From CAWJKP01 sp963843465 (GTDB lineage Bacteria > Planctomycetota > Planctomycetia > Pirellulales > Thermoguttaceae): a stretch of DNA of 64,000 bases. Shown here piece after piece: positions 1 through 8,331 of the stretch. The DNA is taken from positions 1,686,360 to 1,750,359 of the forward strand of contig CAWJKP010000002.1 of NCBI GenBank assembly GCA_963843465.1. Direction: 5' to 3'. The translations under genes were made by a program, and so were the position numbers. The stretch's first letter is position 1; each line of letters opens with the position of its first letter. The notes below the pieces were generated by a model that saw only the letters and a list, made by a program, of their open reading frames with translations, searched no databases and was not told the origin of the DNA.

Positions 1-155
1 GGCGACGATTGTAACCCTGCTAGCGGTGCCTAAGGCATTGGAAAACAATAAGTTGGGCAAAAGCCTTTTCGCCTCTCCCGCAAGCGGGCGAGGAGCGGAG
101 TGTCAGGCATTTTTGCTGCTGGCAGTTCTGTGCCGCCCGCGGGCCCATTTGACGC
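1..155. other. left-end intergenic DNA
   Basis: No convincing gene is seen here. It is the unique flank of the duplicated block that starts at 156. A short motif, AACAATAAGTTGGGCAAA (about 45-62), recurs with one change at about 52139-52156 upstream of cpaB. Confidence 0.4.
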
Positions 156-1805
156 CCCCTGCGATCTTTCTTGCAAAACCGTCACATGCCCCCGATTTTG
201 CTTGCGTTTCCCGCAGTTCGGTGTATTCTGGAACGAAAAGCGATCGCCTCCACGTCTCGCGGCGGCCGGCCGCCGTTCTGTACGCATGAACAGTATCGAC
301 CGTTGCACTTCTCGCCGTCTTCCCCTAGTGCAGCCGTAAAAGGTTCCATTGCGATGATCTCAGCAGCTACGCCGCGTAGGGATGCGCTCCTGGTGAGCGA
401 GGACCAGTCGCTGGCTGACCAGGTGCGAGGCTTCCTCGAGGAGGATGCACGCTTCTCGCTGGAGATGGCCGCCTCCTACGGCCAGGCGGAACGGCTGGTG
501 GAATTGCGGCGCCCCCACGCGGTGATGATCGATCTGCGTCGCTCGTCCGCGGCCGAGAATCCCACGCCCCTGCTGCACAAGCTGGGGAAAGGGGGCGTGC
601 CCCGCATCCCGGTGATCGCCATTTCCGAGACCGGTTACGTCTGCGACTGGGCGGCGGTGGCGGACCTGATTGTCAGCGGGCACGTTCAGCTTCCTCTGGA
701 TCGGCAGCAACTAGCCCATCTGCTGGGCTCGGCGTTGGACGGCCCGCAAAGCCCGCTCTGCGCCGGACCGCTGTCGCCGCGGGTCTTCCGCGGAAAGACC
801 GTGACCTTCAAGACCCATACGCCGGCGCTGTTTCCCCTGCTGGAAGAACTGACCACCATGGCCGCCCACGAGGTGACGGTGCTGCTGGTGGGCGAGACGG
901 GGACGGGCAAGACCACGCTGGCGCGGCTGATCCACGAGTTGTCCTCGCGGCACGAGTCCAAGCTGCTGACGGTGGCCTGCGGCGCGTTGCCGCCGGACCT
1001 GATCGAAAGCGAGTTGTTCGGCCACGTCAAGGGGGCCTTCACCAGCGCCGAGCAGATGCGGCTGGGGAAATTCGAGGCCGCCCGCAGCGGCACGCTGCTG
1101 TTGGACGAGATCGACGCCTTGGGGCCTGCGCAACAGGCGAAGCTGTTGCGGGTGATCGAGACGGGGGAGTTCGAGCCGGTGGGCTCCAACGAGACCCGCA
1201 CCTCCGAGGCCCGCTTGATCGTGGCCTCCAACGTCGACCTGCGGCAGTTGATGGAGCGCAACTCGTTCCGCGCCGACCTCTATTACCGGCTGAGCGTGCT
1301 GGAGCTGCGGATCCCGCCGCTGCGGGAGCGGCCGCAGGACATCGTGCCTTTGGCGTTGGATTTCGTCGACGAGTGTTGTGCGGCGCACCACGTGCTCATC
1401 CGCCGGGTGCACCCCGATTTCCTGGCCTGCCTGAAGAATTACCAGTGGCCGGGCAACGTGCGGGAATTGAAGAATCACGTCCGCCGCGCGGTGTTGTTCT
1501 GCCGATCGGGCATTCTCACGCCCGCCGAGTTGTCGCCGCGTTTTCACGGCAACCTGGCGGATGCGGCCGGCGGCTGCGGAGACTTGTCAGCCCCGGCGGC
1601 CACGCCGGTCGCAGGCCAGAGGGAGCGGCCCTGGACGAAGACGCTGGTGGAGAAGATGGCTTCCAGCGAGCGGGAGGCCCTGTCGCAGGCGTTGCGGGCG
1701 CACAACTACAACCGCACGGCGACGGCGACGGCCCTGGGACTCAGCCGCGTGGGGCTCTATAAGAAGATGAAGAAACACGGCCTGCTCGATCTCCGTGCCC
1801 GCTGA
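156..1805 (+). repeat. 1.65-kb direct repeat, left copy
   Basis: This block matches 45457-47106 at a constant offset of 45301. It covers about 198 bases upstream of the ATG and the whole sigma-54 activator-like gene, and similarity stops exactly at the stop codon. I see only about four substitutions: two synonymous changes near 1185-1190 and two in the last codons (1790, 1795). The flanks are unrelated. Confidence 0.95.
354..1805 (+). CDS. sigma-54 interaction domain regulator (NtrC-like), copy 1
   Basis: A 483-residue protein with three parts. The N-terminal receiver-like domain keeps the phospho-acceptor-type MIDLR Asp but lacks the usual Lys-Pro motif near its end (VQLPLD instead). The AAA+ domain has Walker A GETGTGKT, Walker B LLLDEID and the FRADLYYRL and PLRERPQDI motifs. 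A Fis-type helix-turn-helix closes it (NRTATATALGLSRVGLYKK). The sigma-54 contact loop reads GAFTSA instead of GAFTGA. The ATG at 354 begins the receiver fold, although the frame is open upstream. The family remodels sigma-54 RNA polymerase using ATP. A kinase gene follows 151 bases downstream. A near-identical copy lies at 45655. Confidence 0.9.
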   Translation: MISAATPRRDALLVSEDQSLADQVRGFLEEDARFSLEMAASYGQAERLVELRRPHAVMIDLRRSSAAENPTPLLHKLGKGGVPRIPVIAISETGYVCDWAAVADLIVSGHVQLPLDRQQLAHLLGSALDGPQSPLCAGPLSPRVFRGKTVTFKTHTPALFPLLEELTTMAAHEVTVLLVGETGTGKTTLARLIHELSSRHESKLLTVACGALPPDLIESELFGHVKGAFTSAEQMRLGKFEAARSGTLLLDEIDALGPAQQAKLLRVIETGEFEPVGSNETRTSEARLIVASNVDLRQLMERNSFRADLYYRLSVLELRIPPLRERPQDIVPLALDFVDECCAAHHVLIRRVHPDFLACLKNYQWPGNVRELKNHVRRAVLFCRSGILTPAELSPRFHGNLADAAGGCGDLSAPAATPVAGQRERPWTKTLVEKMASSEREALSQALRAHNYNRTATATALGLSRVGLYKKMKKHGLLDLRAR

Positions 1806-1956
1806 CGCCCCCGCCCTCCCACCCCGTAGGGATAGGGGGCCTGCTTGCGAGCCCTATCGCAATTGGTAAGCTCTACTCCCATTGGAGCAATTGCGAGATC
1901 CGGGTATACTGGCGGCTCGTCCCGCGCAAACGACGGGAAGAGAAAGGGCGCGGCCC

Positions 1957-3069
1957 ATGTCGACCACCCTCTTTTATGATGCCACTGGGACCCACACCCG
2001 GGGCGGACATCGCGCCGACGGACGGCCTAACGAGCTTGCGCCCCGCTATCGGCAGATCCTTCAGGAGGGGCGGCTGAACTGGACCGAGCACCACCACTTG
2101 ATCCGCTTGTTGGGCTCAGGCGGCCAGGGAGTCGTCTACCTCAGCGAGCGACGCGGTATCGACAACTTCACGCTCCCGGTGGCGTTGAAGATCTTCTCCC
2201 CCGAGCGCTACGACCACGAGGCGGCCTACCATGAGGCCATGGGCCACATCGCCAAGGTCGCCGCCCAGGTCTCCCAGATCCAGCAGGACAACTTGCTGGA
2301 TGTTCATAACTGGATCGATCGCGGCCGGATCCGCATCATGGAAATGGAGTGGATCGATGGTTTCGACCTGCGTCACCTGCTGACCCACAAAATGCTGGAT
2401 AAAGTCCACCAACGGGTCAGCGCGAAGAGCTGGCGGCACATCACCGAGGTGGTCGTCACCTCCGGGCCGATGCAGCCGCGGCTGCGGCCGGGAATCGCCA
2501 TTGCCGTCGTCCGCGATTGCCTGGCGGCCCTGGCAGCTTTGCACCGGACGCAGATCGTCCACGGCGACGTGAAGCCGTCCAACGTGATGCTCAAACGGAC
2601 GGGGAACGCCAAGGTCGTCGACGTGGGCTCGGCGTTCTCGCTGGCCGAGCCGCCCAGCAGGCCCATCTGCACGCCCGCCTATGCGGCTCCCGAAGTACTC
2701 GAGCGCAACGAGAGCACGCCGCAGTCGGACTTGGCGAGCGTGGGGTACGTGCTGGTGGAAATGCTCACGGGCCGCCCGCCGTTCGACGACAAGGGCGGCT
2801 ACCCGGAGCTGGTGCAGGCCAAGCGGTTCTTCGCCCAGCAGCTTCCACACCTCTTGCCGCAGGAAGTGGTCCGCAACGAGTTGTTGATGGAGTTCTGCCG
2901 CAAACTCGTGGCGCCCGATCCCGCGCGGCGCTTTTCCAGCGCGGGAGAAGCCGACCTGGACCAGGTCGGCGCGGCGGCCATCCAGCGTCAACTCGTCAAG
3001 GGCGATCTGGCCAGCGAATACGACAACGAGATCCGGCTCTGGTTGGAAGCGCTGCCGGAACTGGAATAG
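1957..3069 (+). CDS. serine/threonine protein kinase
   Basis: A 370-residue, Hanks-type kinase, probably cytoplasmic since no membrane segment is visible. The glycine loop is GSGGQGVV (residues 53-60), with the ATP lysine in VALKIF (K78). The catalytic loop is HGDVKPSN (202-209, D204), and a late APE motif (APEVLE) is present. The metal-binding DFG is DVG (222-224), which still keeps the Asp, and the HRD Arg is Gly, as in kinases that do not need activation-loop phosphorylation. The ATG at 1957 is preferred because the open frame upstream of it looks non-coding. It lies just downstream of the sigma-54 regulator, so a shared signalling role is possible but unproven. Confidence 0.88.
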   Translation: MSTTLFYDATGTHTRGGHRADGRPNELAPRYRQILQEGRLNWTEHHHLIRLLGSGGQGVVYLSERRGIDNFTLPVALKIFSPERYDHEAAYHEAMGHIAKVAAQVSQIQQDNLLDVHNWIDRGRIRIMEMEWIDGFDLRHLLTHKMLDKVHQRVSAKSWRHITEVVVTSGPMQPRLRPGIAIAVVRDCLAALAALHRTQIVHGDVKPSNVMLKRTGNAKVVDVGSAFSLAEPPSRPICTPAYAAPEVLERNESTPQSDLASVGYVLVEMLTGRPPFDDKGGYPELVQAKRFFAQQLPHLLPQEVVRNELLMEFCRKLVAPDPARRFSSAGEADLDQVGAAAIQRQLVKGDLASEYDNEIRLWLEALPELE

Positions 3070-3072
3070 GTC

Positions 3073-3300
3073 CTAAGCCCTATCCTGCTGTACGAGTTGC
3101 TCTTGCCAATACTCGTACTGAGGGTCCCCCGGACGGAAGGTGAAGACGGCATCCGGAAGCTGACGGCCCTGTCGGGGCGTCGAATGGACCCTCACCAGAA
3201 CCGCGCCCTTGCCCGCCGGCTGTACGTCCCATGCATCGAGCGCCGGCCGGGAAATCACGGTCGATCCGAAACTCAGCCGGTATTGTTCGGTCGTAGCCAA
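3073..3300 (-). CDS. small hypothetical protein
   Basis: An open frame of 75 residues, convergent with the kinase gene and ending 3 bases from its stop. The predicted start is TTG, with GGAGAGG rather far upstream. Composition looks coding, with aromatic and acidic residues near the end (PGDPQYEYWQEQL). No family is recognised and no signal peptide is seen. Confidence 0.5.
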   Translation of the reverse strand: MATTEQYRLSFGSTVISRPALDAWDVQPAGKGAVLVRVHSTPRQGRQLPDAVFTFRPGDPQYEYWQEQLVQQDRA

Positions 3301-3383
3301 GAGCGGAATACCTCTCCACCAGGCAGGGCTAGTCGCCAGGCGCTATTTTAGGCAATGCGGTCGGCACTTCTAGCCCAAATTTA

Positions 3384-3935
3384 CTATTCTTGCAGGATGC
3401 GGGCGCTGGTTCCGCAGAAAACGCTCCGCGATTCCAGATCCAGGAGACTCTGTTTCAATCGCAAGCCGCCATTGGCCGAATAACCTCTCAAACCGCCATC
3501 AGCACCGACCACCCTATGGCAGGGGACAATCAGAGGAATGCGGTTGCAGGCCATGCAATTCCCCACGGCCCGGGCCGATCGCGGACGACCGGTCCGGGCG
3601 GCAAGTTCACCGTAAGTCACTGTTGACCCGGGCGGGATCTGCCGGCAGTGATCGATGACCAGCCGCCGGAACTCGGTCTGGGGGCCCGGGTCGATGGCCA
3701 CATCGCGGAAGTCGTCTACCACTGCCTCGGCATAGCCTTCCAGTCGCCGCACGAGCGAGCGATTCCAGCCCCCTTCTTCGGCAGTTTGCAAGAGCTTTGG
3801 AGAAAGTGCGGCAACGGCGGTGCGGGACGAGCCACCCAGGCCCAGATTTCGCACAACATTGCCGCAACCGAGCAATGCGATCCAACCGAGGCGGGTAGGG
3901 AAGACGACCAGTCGATTCTTACACTCTGCGGCCAT
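3384..3935 (-). CDS. ogt: methylated-DNA--protein-cysteine methyltransferase
   Basis: A 183-residue suicide repair protein that moves the alkyl group from O6-alkylguanine to its own cysteine. The active-site motif PCHRV has Cys at about residue 139. The downstream Gly-rich stretch (GADGGLRGY) and the upstream helix-turn-helix-like TYGELAARTGRPRSARAVG with the Arg finger are typical of the Ogt/MGMT C-terminal domain. The N-terminal part is short and variable as usual. It appears to be a single gene between convergent and divergent neighbours. Confidence 0.93.
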   Translation of the reverse strand: MAAECKNRLVVFPTRLGWIALLGCGNVVRNLGLGGSSRTAVAALSPKLLQTAEEGGWNRSLVRRLEGYAEAVVDDFRDVAIDPGPQTEFRRLVIDHCRQIPPGSTVTYGELAARTGRPRSARAVGNCMACNRIPLIVPCHRVVGADGGLRGYSANGGLRLKQSLLDLESRSVFCGTSARILQE

Positions 3936-4049
3936 GTTGATCTTCTCCGTTTGGGTTATCCGTAGTGGCTCCGCAGGCTTTGACAGTCGCCCCTCGGACC
4001 TTCTATACTACAGTCTGTTGCTCCCATTGTCGCGGAAGGTTGGGAAGAG

Positions 4050-4793
4050 ATGAACCCTTACAATTCGCTGTGCGACGACTTTTACGTGAACATGAACCTG
4101 AGCACGGAGATGGAGCTCCCGGCCAATCGCGAGACCGTTCTGCATTTCTTCGAGCGGATGCAGAAGACCTACCCCACTATGCGGAACTTCTATTCCCGCG
4201 AACGGGGGGATTTCGTGCTCGAAGAAGACAAAGACCAGGGAGCCTATCGTTGGTGTACGATCGAGCCGCGGCGGCTTTGCTCGGGGCAAGTGAATCCGGA
4301 AACGATCTCCGAGGCGATCCAACAACACCGTCTGGTGCTCGAACTGGCCCCCTACTCGCTCTCCGTCAGTCCCCTGGACTGCGAAGCACTGGACCTGCTG
4401 TTTGGGTTCGACTTCACCTACCGTGGCAATCAGAATCAAGTCGTGGCCGAGGCCTTGGGCGTGGGTCCGTCTCTGGAGCGGCTGACCGAGATCCGTGGGG
4501 CAACGGTGATCAACTATGAGCCGTCGTTGACCGTTGCCCTGGACGAGGAATGCCGGCTCCAATGCCGCGTGAGCGTGGAGACCAGGACCAACGCCTACCA
4601 GATCCGCACGGGCGACTTTCCCGAGGAGCAACTGAGCGTCTACGTCACCGCCCGGCAGTATGGGAGCCTGAAAGCAAACCAGACTTTCGGGGAGTCCTTA
4701 GATAAACTCATGCAGATCTGCCAGGAGATGCTCGAGCAACATGTGATCGACAGCGTGCTGCGTCCGCTGGTGCGGACGATCGCCACGAAGTAG
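4050..4793 (+). CDS. conserved-looking hypothetical protein
   Basis: A protein of 247 residues with no signal peptide, no membrane helix and no domain I recognise. The composition is balanced and the reading frame is clean. It ends about 80 bases before serC on the same strand, so the two may be co-transcribed. A helical C-terminus (ESLDKLMQICQEMLEQHVIDSVL) is visible. No function is assigned. Confidence 0.75.
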   Translation: MNPYNSLCDDFYVNMNLSTEMELPANRETVLHFFERMQKTYPTMRNFYSRERGDFVLEEDKDQGAYRWCTIEPRRLCSGQVNPETISEAIQQHRLVLELAPYSLSVSPLDCEALDLLFGFDFTYRGNQNQVVAEALGVGPSLERLTEIRGATVINYEPSLTVALDEECRLQCRVSVETRTNAYQIRTGDFPEEQLSVYVTARQYGSLKANQTFGESLDKLMQICQEMLEQHVIDSVLRPLVRTIATK

Positions 4794-4875
4794 GTCCCGC
4801 TTGCCGAGCGGGACAACCGACTTCCTGCCCGGCAGGCAGGACCCACCTAACACTCAAGACCCCAAGGAAACGATC

Positions 4876-5985
4876 ATGGTCAAGCGCGTCTTCAACTTCT
4901 CCCCGGGTCCGGCCATGCTGCCTCTTCCCGCCTTGGAAGAGGCCCAGCGCGATTTGATTGCCTTGCCAGGCGTGGGGATCTCGATCCTGGAAGTTAGCCA
5001 CCGCTCGAAGAGCTTCGAGGCGATCATCGGCCAGGCCGAGGCCAATCTGCGAAAGCTGCTGGCCATTCCCGACAACTATCGGGTATTGTTCCTGCAAGGC
5101 GGGGCCCTGCTCCAGTTCGGCATGGTGCCCATGAGCTTGTTGCGCAACACGGGCAAGTCGGCCGATTACATCGTTACCGGATCCTGGTCGAAGAAGGCCC
5201 AGGAGGAAGCCAAGACCCAGGGCAAGGTCCATGTCGCCTGGGACGGCAAGAGCAGCAACTATAACCGCGTGCCGCAGCAGTCCGAGCTCGAGCTCGATCC
5301 CGACGCCGCTTACGTTTACCTGGCCTCCAACGAGACCATTCAGGGCGTGCAGTTCCCCCGAGAGCCGGAAGTGGGCGGCGTGCCCTTGGTCTGCGACGCA
5401 TCCTCGGATTTCCTCTCCCGCCCCGTGCCGGTCGATCGCTACGGCATCCTCTTCGCGTGTGCCCAGAAGAACGCCGGACCGGCGGGCGTGACGATCGTGA
5501 TCATCCGCGACGACCTCGTCCAGCGGTCGCCCGCCGACCTGCCCTCGATGCTCAACTACCGGCTCCTGGCCGAGGGCAAGTCGCTGCTGAACACCCCGCC
5601 GGTGTTCGGCATCTACATGGTCAAGCTGGTGACCGACTGGCTGCTGAAGCAAGTCGGGGGGCTGGAGAAGATGGAGCAGCTCAACCGCCAGAAGGCCCGG
5701 TTGCTCTATGAGGCGATCGACCAGTCCGACGCGTTCTATCAGAAACACGCCGAGCCCGCCAGCCGGTCGATCATGAACGTCACCTTCCGCCTGCCGGATC
5801 CGGCCTTGGAGGAGGGATTCCTTAGCGGGGCGAAGGCCCTGGGGTTGGTCGAGCTCAAGGGGCATCGCTCCGTGGGCGGGTTCCGCGCGTCGATCTACAA
5901 TGCGATGCCGCTGGAAGGCGTGGTGATCCTGCGGGATTTCATGTTGGAGTTCAGCCGGAAGCACGGTCATGCGGGTGCTCATTAG
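4876..5985 (+). CDS. serC: phosphoserine aminotransferase
   Basis: A PLP enzyme of serine (and pyridoxine) synthesis that interconverts 3-phosphohydroxypyruvate and phosphoserine using glutamate. At 369 residues it is close to the usual 360. It opens with the family signature FNFSPGPAMLP, carries SHRSK early, and has the PLP lysine in CAQKNAGPAG. The start at 4876 has an AAGGAA ribosome site 7 bases upstream; the longer open frame before it looks non-coding. Its last 17 bases overlap the next gene, suggesting translational coupling. Confidence 0.95.
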   Translation: MVKRVFNFSPGPAMLPLPALEEAQRDLIALPGVGISILEVSHRSKSFEAIIGQAEANLRKLLAIPDNYRVLFLQGGALLQFGMVPMSLLRNTGKSADYIVTGSWSKKAQEEAKTQGKVHVAWDGKSSNYNRVPQQSELELDPDAAYVYLASNETIQGVQFPREPEVGGVPLVCDASSDFLSRPVPVDRYGILFACAQKNAGPAGVTIVIIRDDLVQRSPADLPSMLNYRLLAEGKSLLNTPPVFGIYMVKLVTDWLLKQVGGLEKMEQLNRQKARLLYEAIDQSDAFYQKHAEPASRSIMNVTFRLPDPALEEGFLSGAKALGLVELKGHRSVGGFRASIYNAMPLEGVVILRDFMLEFSRKHGHAGAH

Positions 5986-6862
5986 CGGCGCCAGCGGCCT
6001 GATCGGGTCGGAACTGGCCCGCGTCTTGGGCGCCGCGCGACACGAGGTTGTCCGCCTGGTCCGCGCGCAGCCCTTGCCCGGGCCGTCGAGGATCGTCTGG
6101 GACCCGGCCCACGGCTGGCTCGAAGCGCCGCGGCTGGAAGGTTTCGACGCGGTCGTTCACCTTGCCGGCGAGAGCGTCGCCGAGTCGCCCTGGACCGCCG
6201 AGAAGAAGGCCCGCATCCAGGACAGTCGCGTGGCGAGCACACGGCTGTTGGCCGAGACCTTGGCGCGGCTGGAGCGCAAGCCGGCCGTGTTCGCCTGCGC
6301 CTCGGCGATCGGCTACTACGGCGACCGCGGCGACGAGGCATTGGACGAGACGAGTCCGCCGGGCAAGGGATTCCTGGCCGGCGTCTGCCGTCAATGGGAG
6401 GCCGCCACCGAGCGTGCGGCCGCGGCGGGGATCCGCGTGGTGCGGATGCGGTTCGGCCTGGTCCTCAGCCAACGGGGAGGCGCCTTTGCCCGCACGCTTC
6501 CCATGTTCCGCCGCGGGCTTGGCGGCCGGTTGGGAAGCGGCCGGCAGTACGTGAGCTGGATCATCCTGGACGACGTGGCTGCCGCCATCCAGCGGATTCT
6601 CAGCGACAGCTCGCTTGCTGGGCCGATCAACGTCGTCGGGCCAAACCCGGTCACCAACCTGGAGTTGACTCGCACCCTGGCCGGCACGCTCCACCGGCCG
6701 GCGCCGCTGCCGGTCCCCGCCTTTCTGCTGCGGCTGAAGCTGGGCGAGATGGCCGACGAGTTGATCCTCGCCAGCCAACGGGTCTATCCTCGCCGGCTCC
6801 AGGCCGCCGGACACGCGTTTGCCTATCCCGAGCTGGAACCGGCGATCCGCCGGCTCGTGTAG
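5969..6862 (+). CDS. TIGR01777-type NAD(P)-dependent epimerase (SDR)
   Basis: A 297-residue short-chain dehydrogenase-like protein with an N-terminal Rossmann motif (ISGASGLIGS). It shows the signature strings of the YfcH/TIGR01777 family: WDP near residue 40, HLAGESVAE, SAIGYYGDRGDE, and a C-terminal DUF1731-like region (ELILASQRVYPRRLQAAGHAF). The substrate of this family is not settled. The ATG lies inside the 3' end of serC, so the two are probably one operon. Confidence 0.88.
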   Translation: MRVLISGASGLIGSELARVLGAARHEVVRLVRAQPLPGPSRIVWDPAHGWLEAPRLEGFDAVVHLAGESVAESPWTAEKKARIQDSRVASTRLLAETLARLERKPAVFACASAIGYYGDRGDEALDETSPPGKGFLAGVCRQWEAATERAAAAGIRVVRMRFGLVLSQRGGAFARTLPMFRRGLGGRLGSGRQYVSWIILDDVAAAIQRILSDSSLAGPINVVGPNPVTNLELTRTLAGTLHRPAPLPVPAFLLRLKLGEMADELILASQRVYPRRLQAAGHAFAYPELEPAIRRLV

Positions 6863-6870
6863 TGATACGG

Positions 6871-8253
6871 TCAGACCTTCAGCAGCACCCGCAACCCCCG
6901 CAGCGCCGAGGCGAGTTCGGTAAAGTTCCGCATCCGCCACAGCCGTCGGACGAGAAATTTCGGCCGCAGAAGGAACCGCCGGTGCGCCATGTCGTAGTAT
7001 CGCTGCACCGCTTCCGGCGACACGGTGGGCAGTCGCAGGACCGGCTTGGCGAGGTCATAGTCGTCCCAACGCCTGGTCAGCAGGTACCGCTTTTCTTCCG
7101 CCCAGCGAAACATTTTCGTGCCGGGGTAGGGCGTGGTGATGTTGAAGATGGCCAGGTCCGGATCGAGCTTGATGGCGAAGCGGATGTTTTCCTCCATGGT
7201 CTCTTCGGTTTCCCCCGGATTGCCGAGCATGAACGCGGCACGTACCTCGAGCCCTAGTTTTTGCATCGAGCGCACGATTCCGGCGACTTTCTCCACGTCG
7301 ATCTGCTTGTTGATGTTATGGAGGATCGTCGGGTTGGCCGACTCCACGCCGACCATCACCTGGTGGCAGCCGGCCTCTTTCATCATGCGGAAGGTGTCTT
7401 CGTGATAGGTATCGATGCGGCTGAAGCAGCTCCAGGTGAGGTCGAGTTTCAGCTCGCGAACGGCCTGGCAAAAGGCCTGCACTTCGCGCTTCACGGCCGA
7501 AAACGTGTCGTCGTAGAAACAGACCTCGCGGATGCCGTAGCGGTCCTGCAAGAGCTTGACTTCCTCGGCCACTTTCCTGCCCGAGCGGCACCGCAAGCGG
7601 TTGTCAAAGATGCGATAGCAGAACGTGCAGCGGCCGGGACAGCCTCGCGTCGCCAGCACGGAAGTGGCGGGGGTGCGCTTGGCGGCGCCGGCGGCCGGCC
7701 GGTATTGCTTCATGGGGAGCAAGTGGTAAGCCGGAAAGGGCAGGACGTCCAGATCGCGGATCAGTTCCCGGTCGGGATTGTGGATCACCTTCCCCTCGAG
7801 CCGATAGGAGATGCCATCGATGGCCTCCAGCGGTTTTGCCGCGGCAAGATCGCTGAGCGTCCTTTCCCCTTCGCCACGGACCACAACGTCCACGGCGGGC
7901 TCGCCCAGCACTTCCTCGGGCAGCACGGTCGGATGCACGCCGCCGAGCACGATCCGCACCGCGGGGGACTGCTGTTTCAGCCGGCGGGCGATCTCGACGG
8001 CATTGCCGATCAGCGGTGTCGTCGCCGTGATGCCGACCAGTTCGAAACGCTCACGCTCCCGGATCCAGCAGAGCACGTCGTCCAGCGAAAGCAGTGCGGC
8101 ATGCGCGTCGAGGATCGAGACATCGTGCCCGTCTTGTTCCAGGACTGCGGCCAGCCAGGCGAGTCCCAACGGCGGCATGATGCTGGCGATGCTCTTCCAA
8201 ACATTCTTGCGACTGTGGATGGTCCAGGGAGGGTTGATCAATAGAACGCGCAC
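6871..8253 (-). CDS. B12-binding-domain radical SAM enzyme
   Basis: A 460-residue protein. It begins with a cobalamin-binding-like Rossmann domain (LLINPPW, PPLGLAWLAAVLEQDGHDVSILDAH, then GGVHPTVLPEE) without the full DxHxxG signature. The radical SAM core follows, with CPGRCTFC (the CxxxCxxC 4Fe-4S motif) and later GETEETMEENI. Family members modify lipids, bacteriochlorophylls or peptides; the substrate here cannot be told. It converges on the epimerase gene with 8 bases between the stops. Confidence 0.87.
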   Translation of the reverse strand: MRVLLINPPWTIHSRKNVWKSIASIMPPLGLAWLAAVLEQDGHDVSILDAHAALLSLDDVLCWIRERERFELVGITATTPLIGNAVEIARRLKQQSPAVRIVLGGVHPTVLPEEVLGEPAVDVVVRGEGERTLSDLAAAKPLEAIDGISYRLEGKVIHNPDRELIRDLDVLPFPAYHLLPMKQYRPAAGAAKRTPATSVLATRGCPGRCTFCYRIFDNRLRCRSGRKVAEEVKLLQDRYGIREVCFYDDTFSAVKREVQAFCQAVRELKLDLTWSCFSRIDTYHEDTFRMMKEAGCHQVMVGVESANPTILHNINKQIDVEKVAGIVRSMQKLGLEVRAAFMLGNPGETEETMEENIRFAIKLDPDLAIFNITTPYPGTKMFRWAEEKRYLLTRRWDDYDLAKPVLRLPTVSPEAVQRYYDMAHRRFLLRPKFLVRRLWRMRNFTELASALRGLRVLLKV

Positions 8254-8331
8254 TTACCCGATCTCCTCTTGCCGGTCAGGCCGCCTTCTGGTTAGGGCCA
8301 TTTGAGAGTTTGCAAAAGTCCGGCAGCCAGC

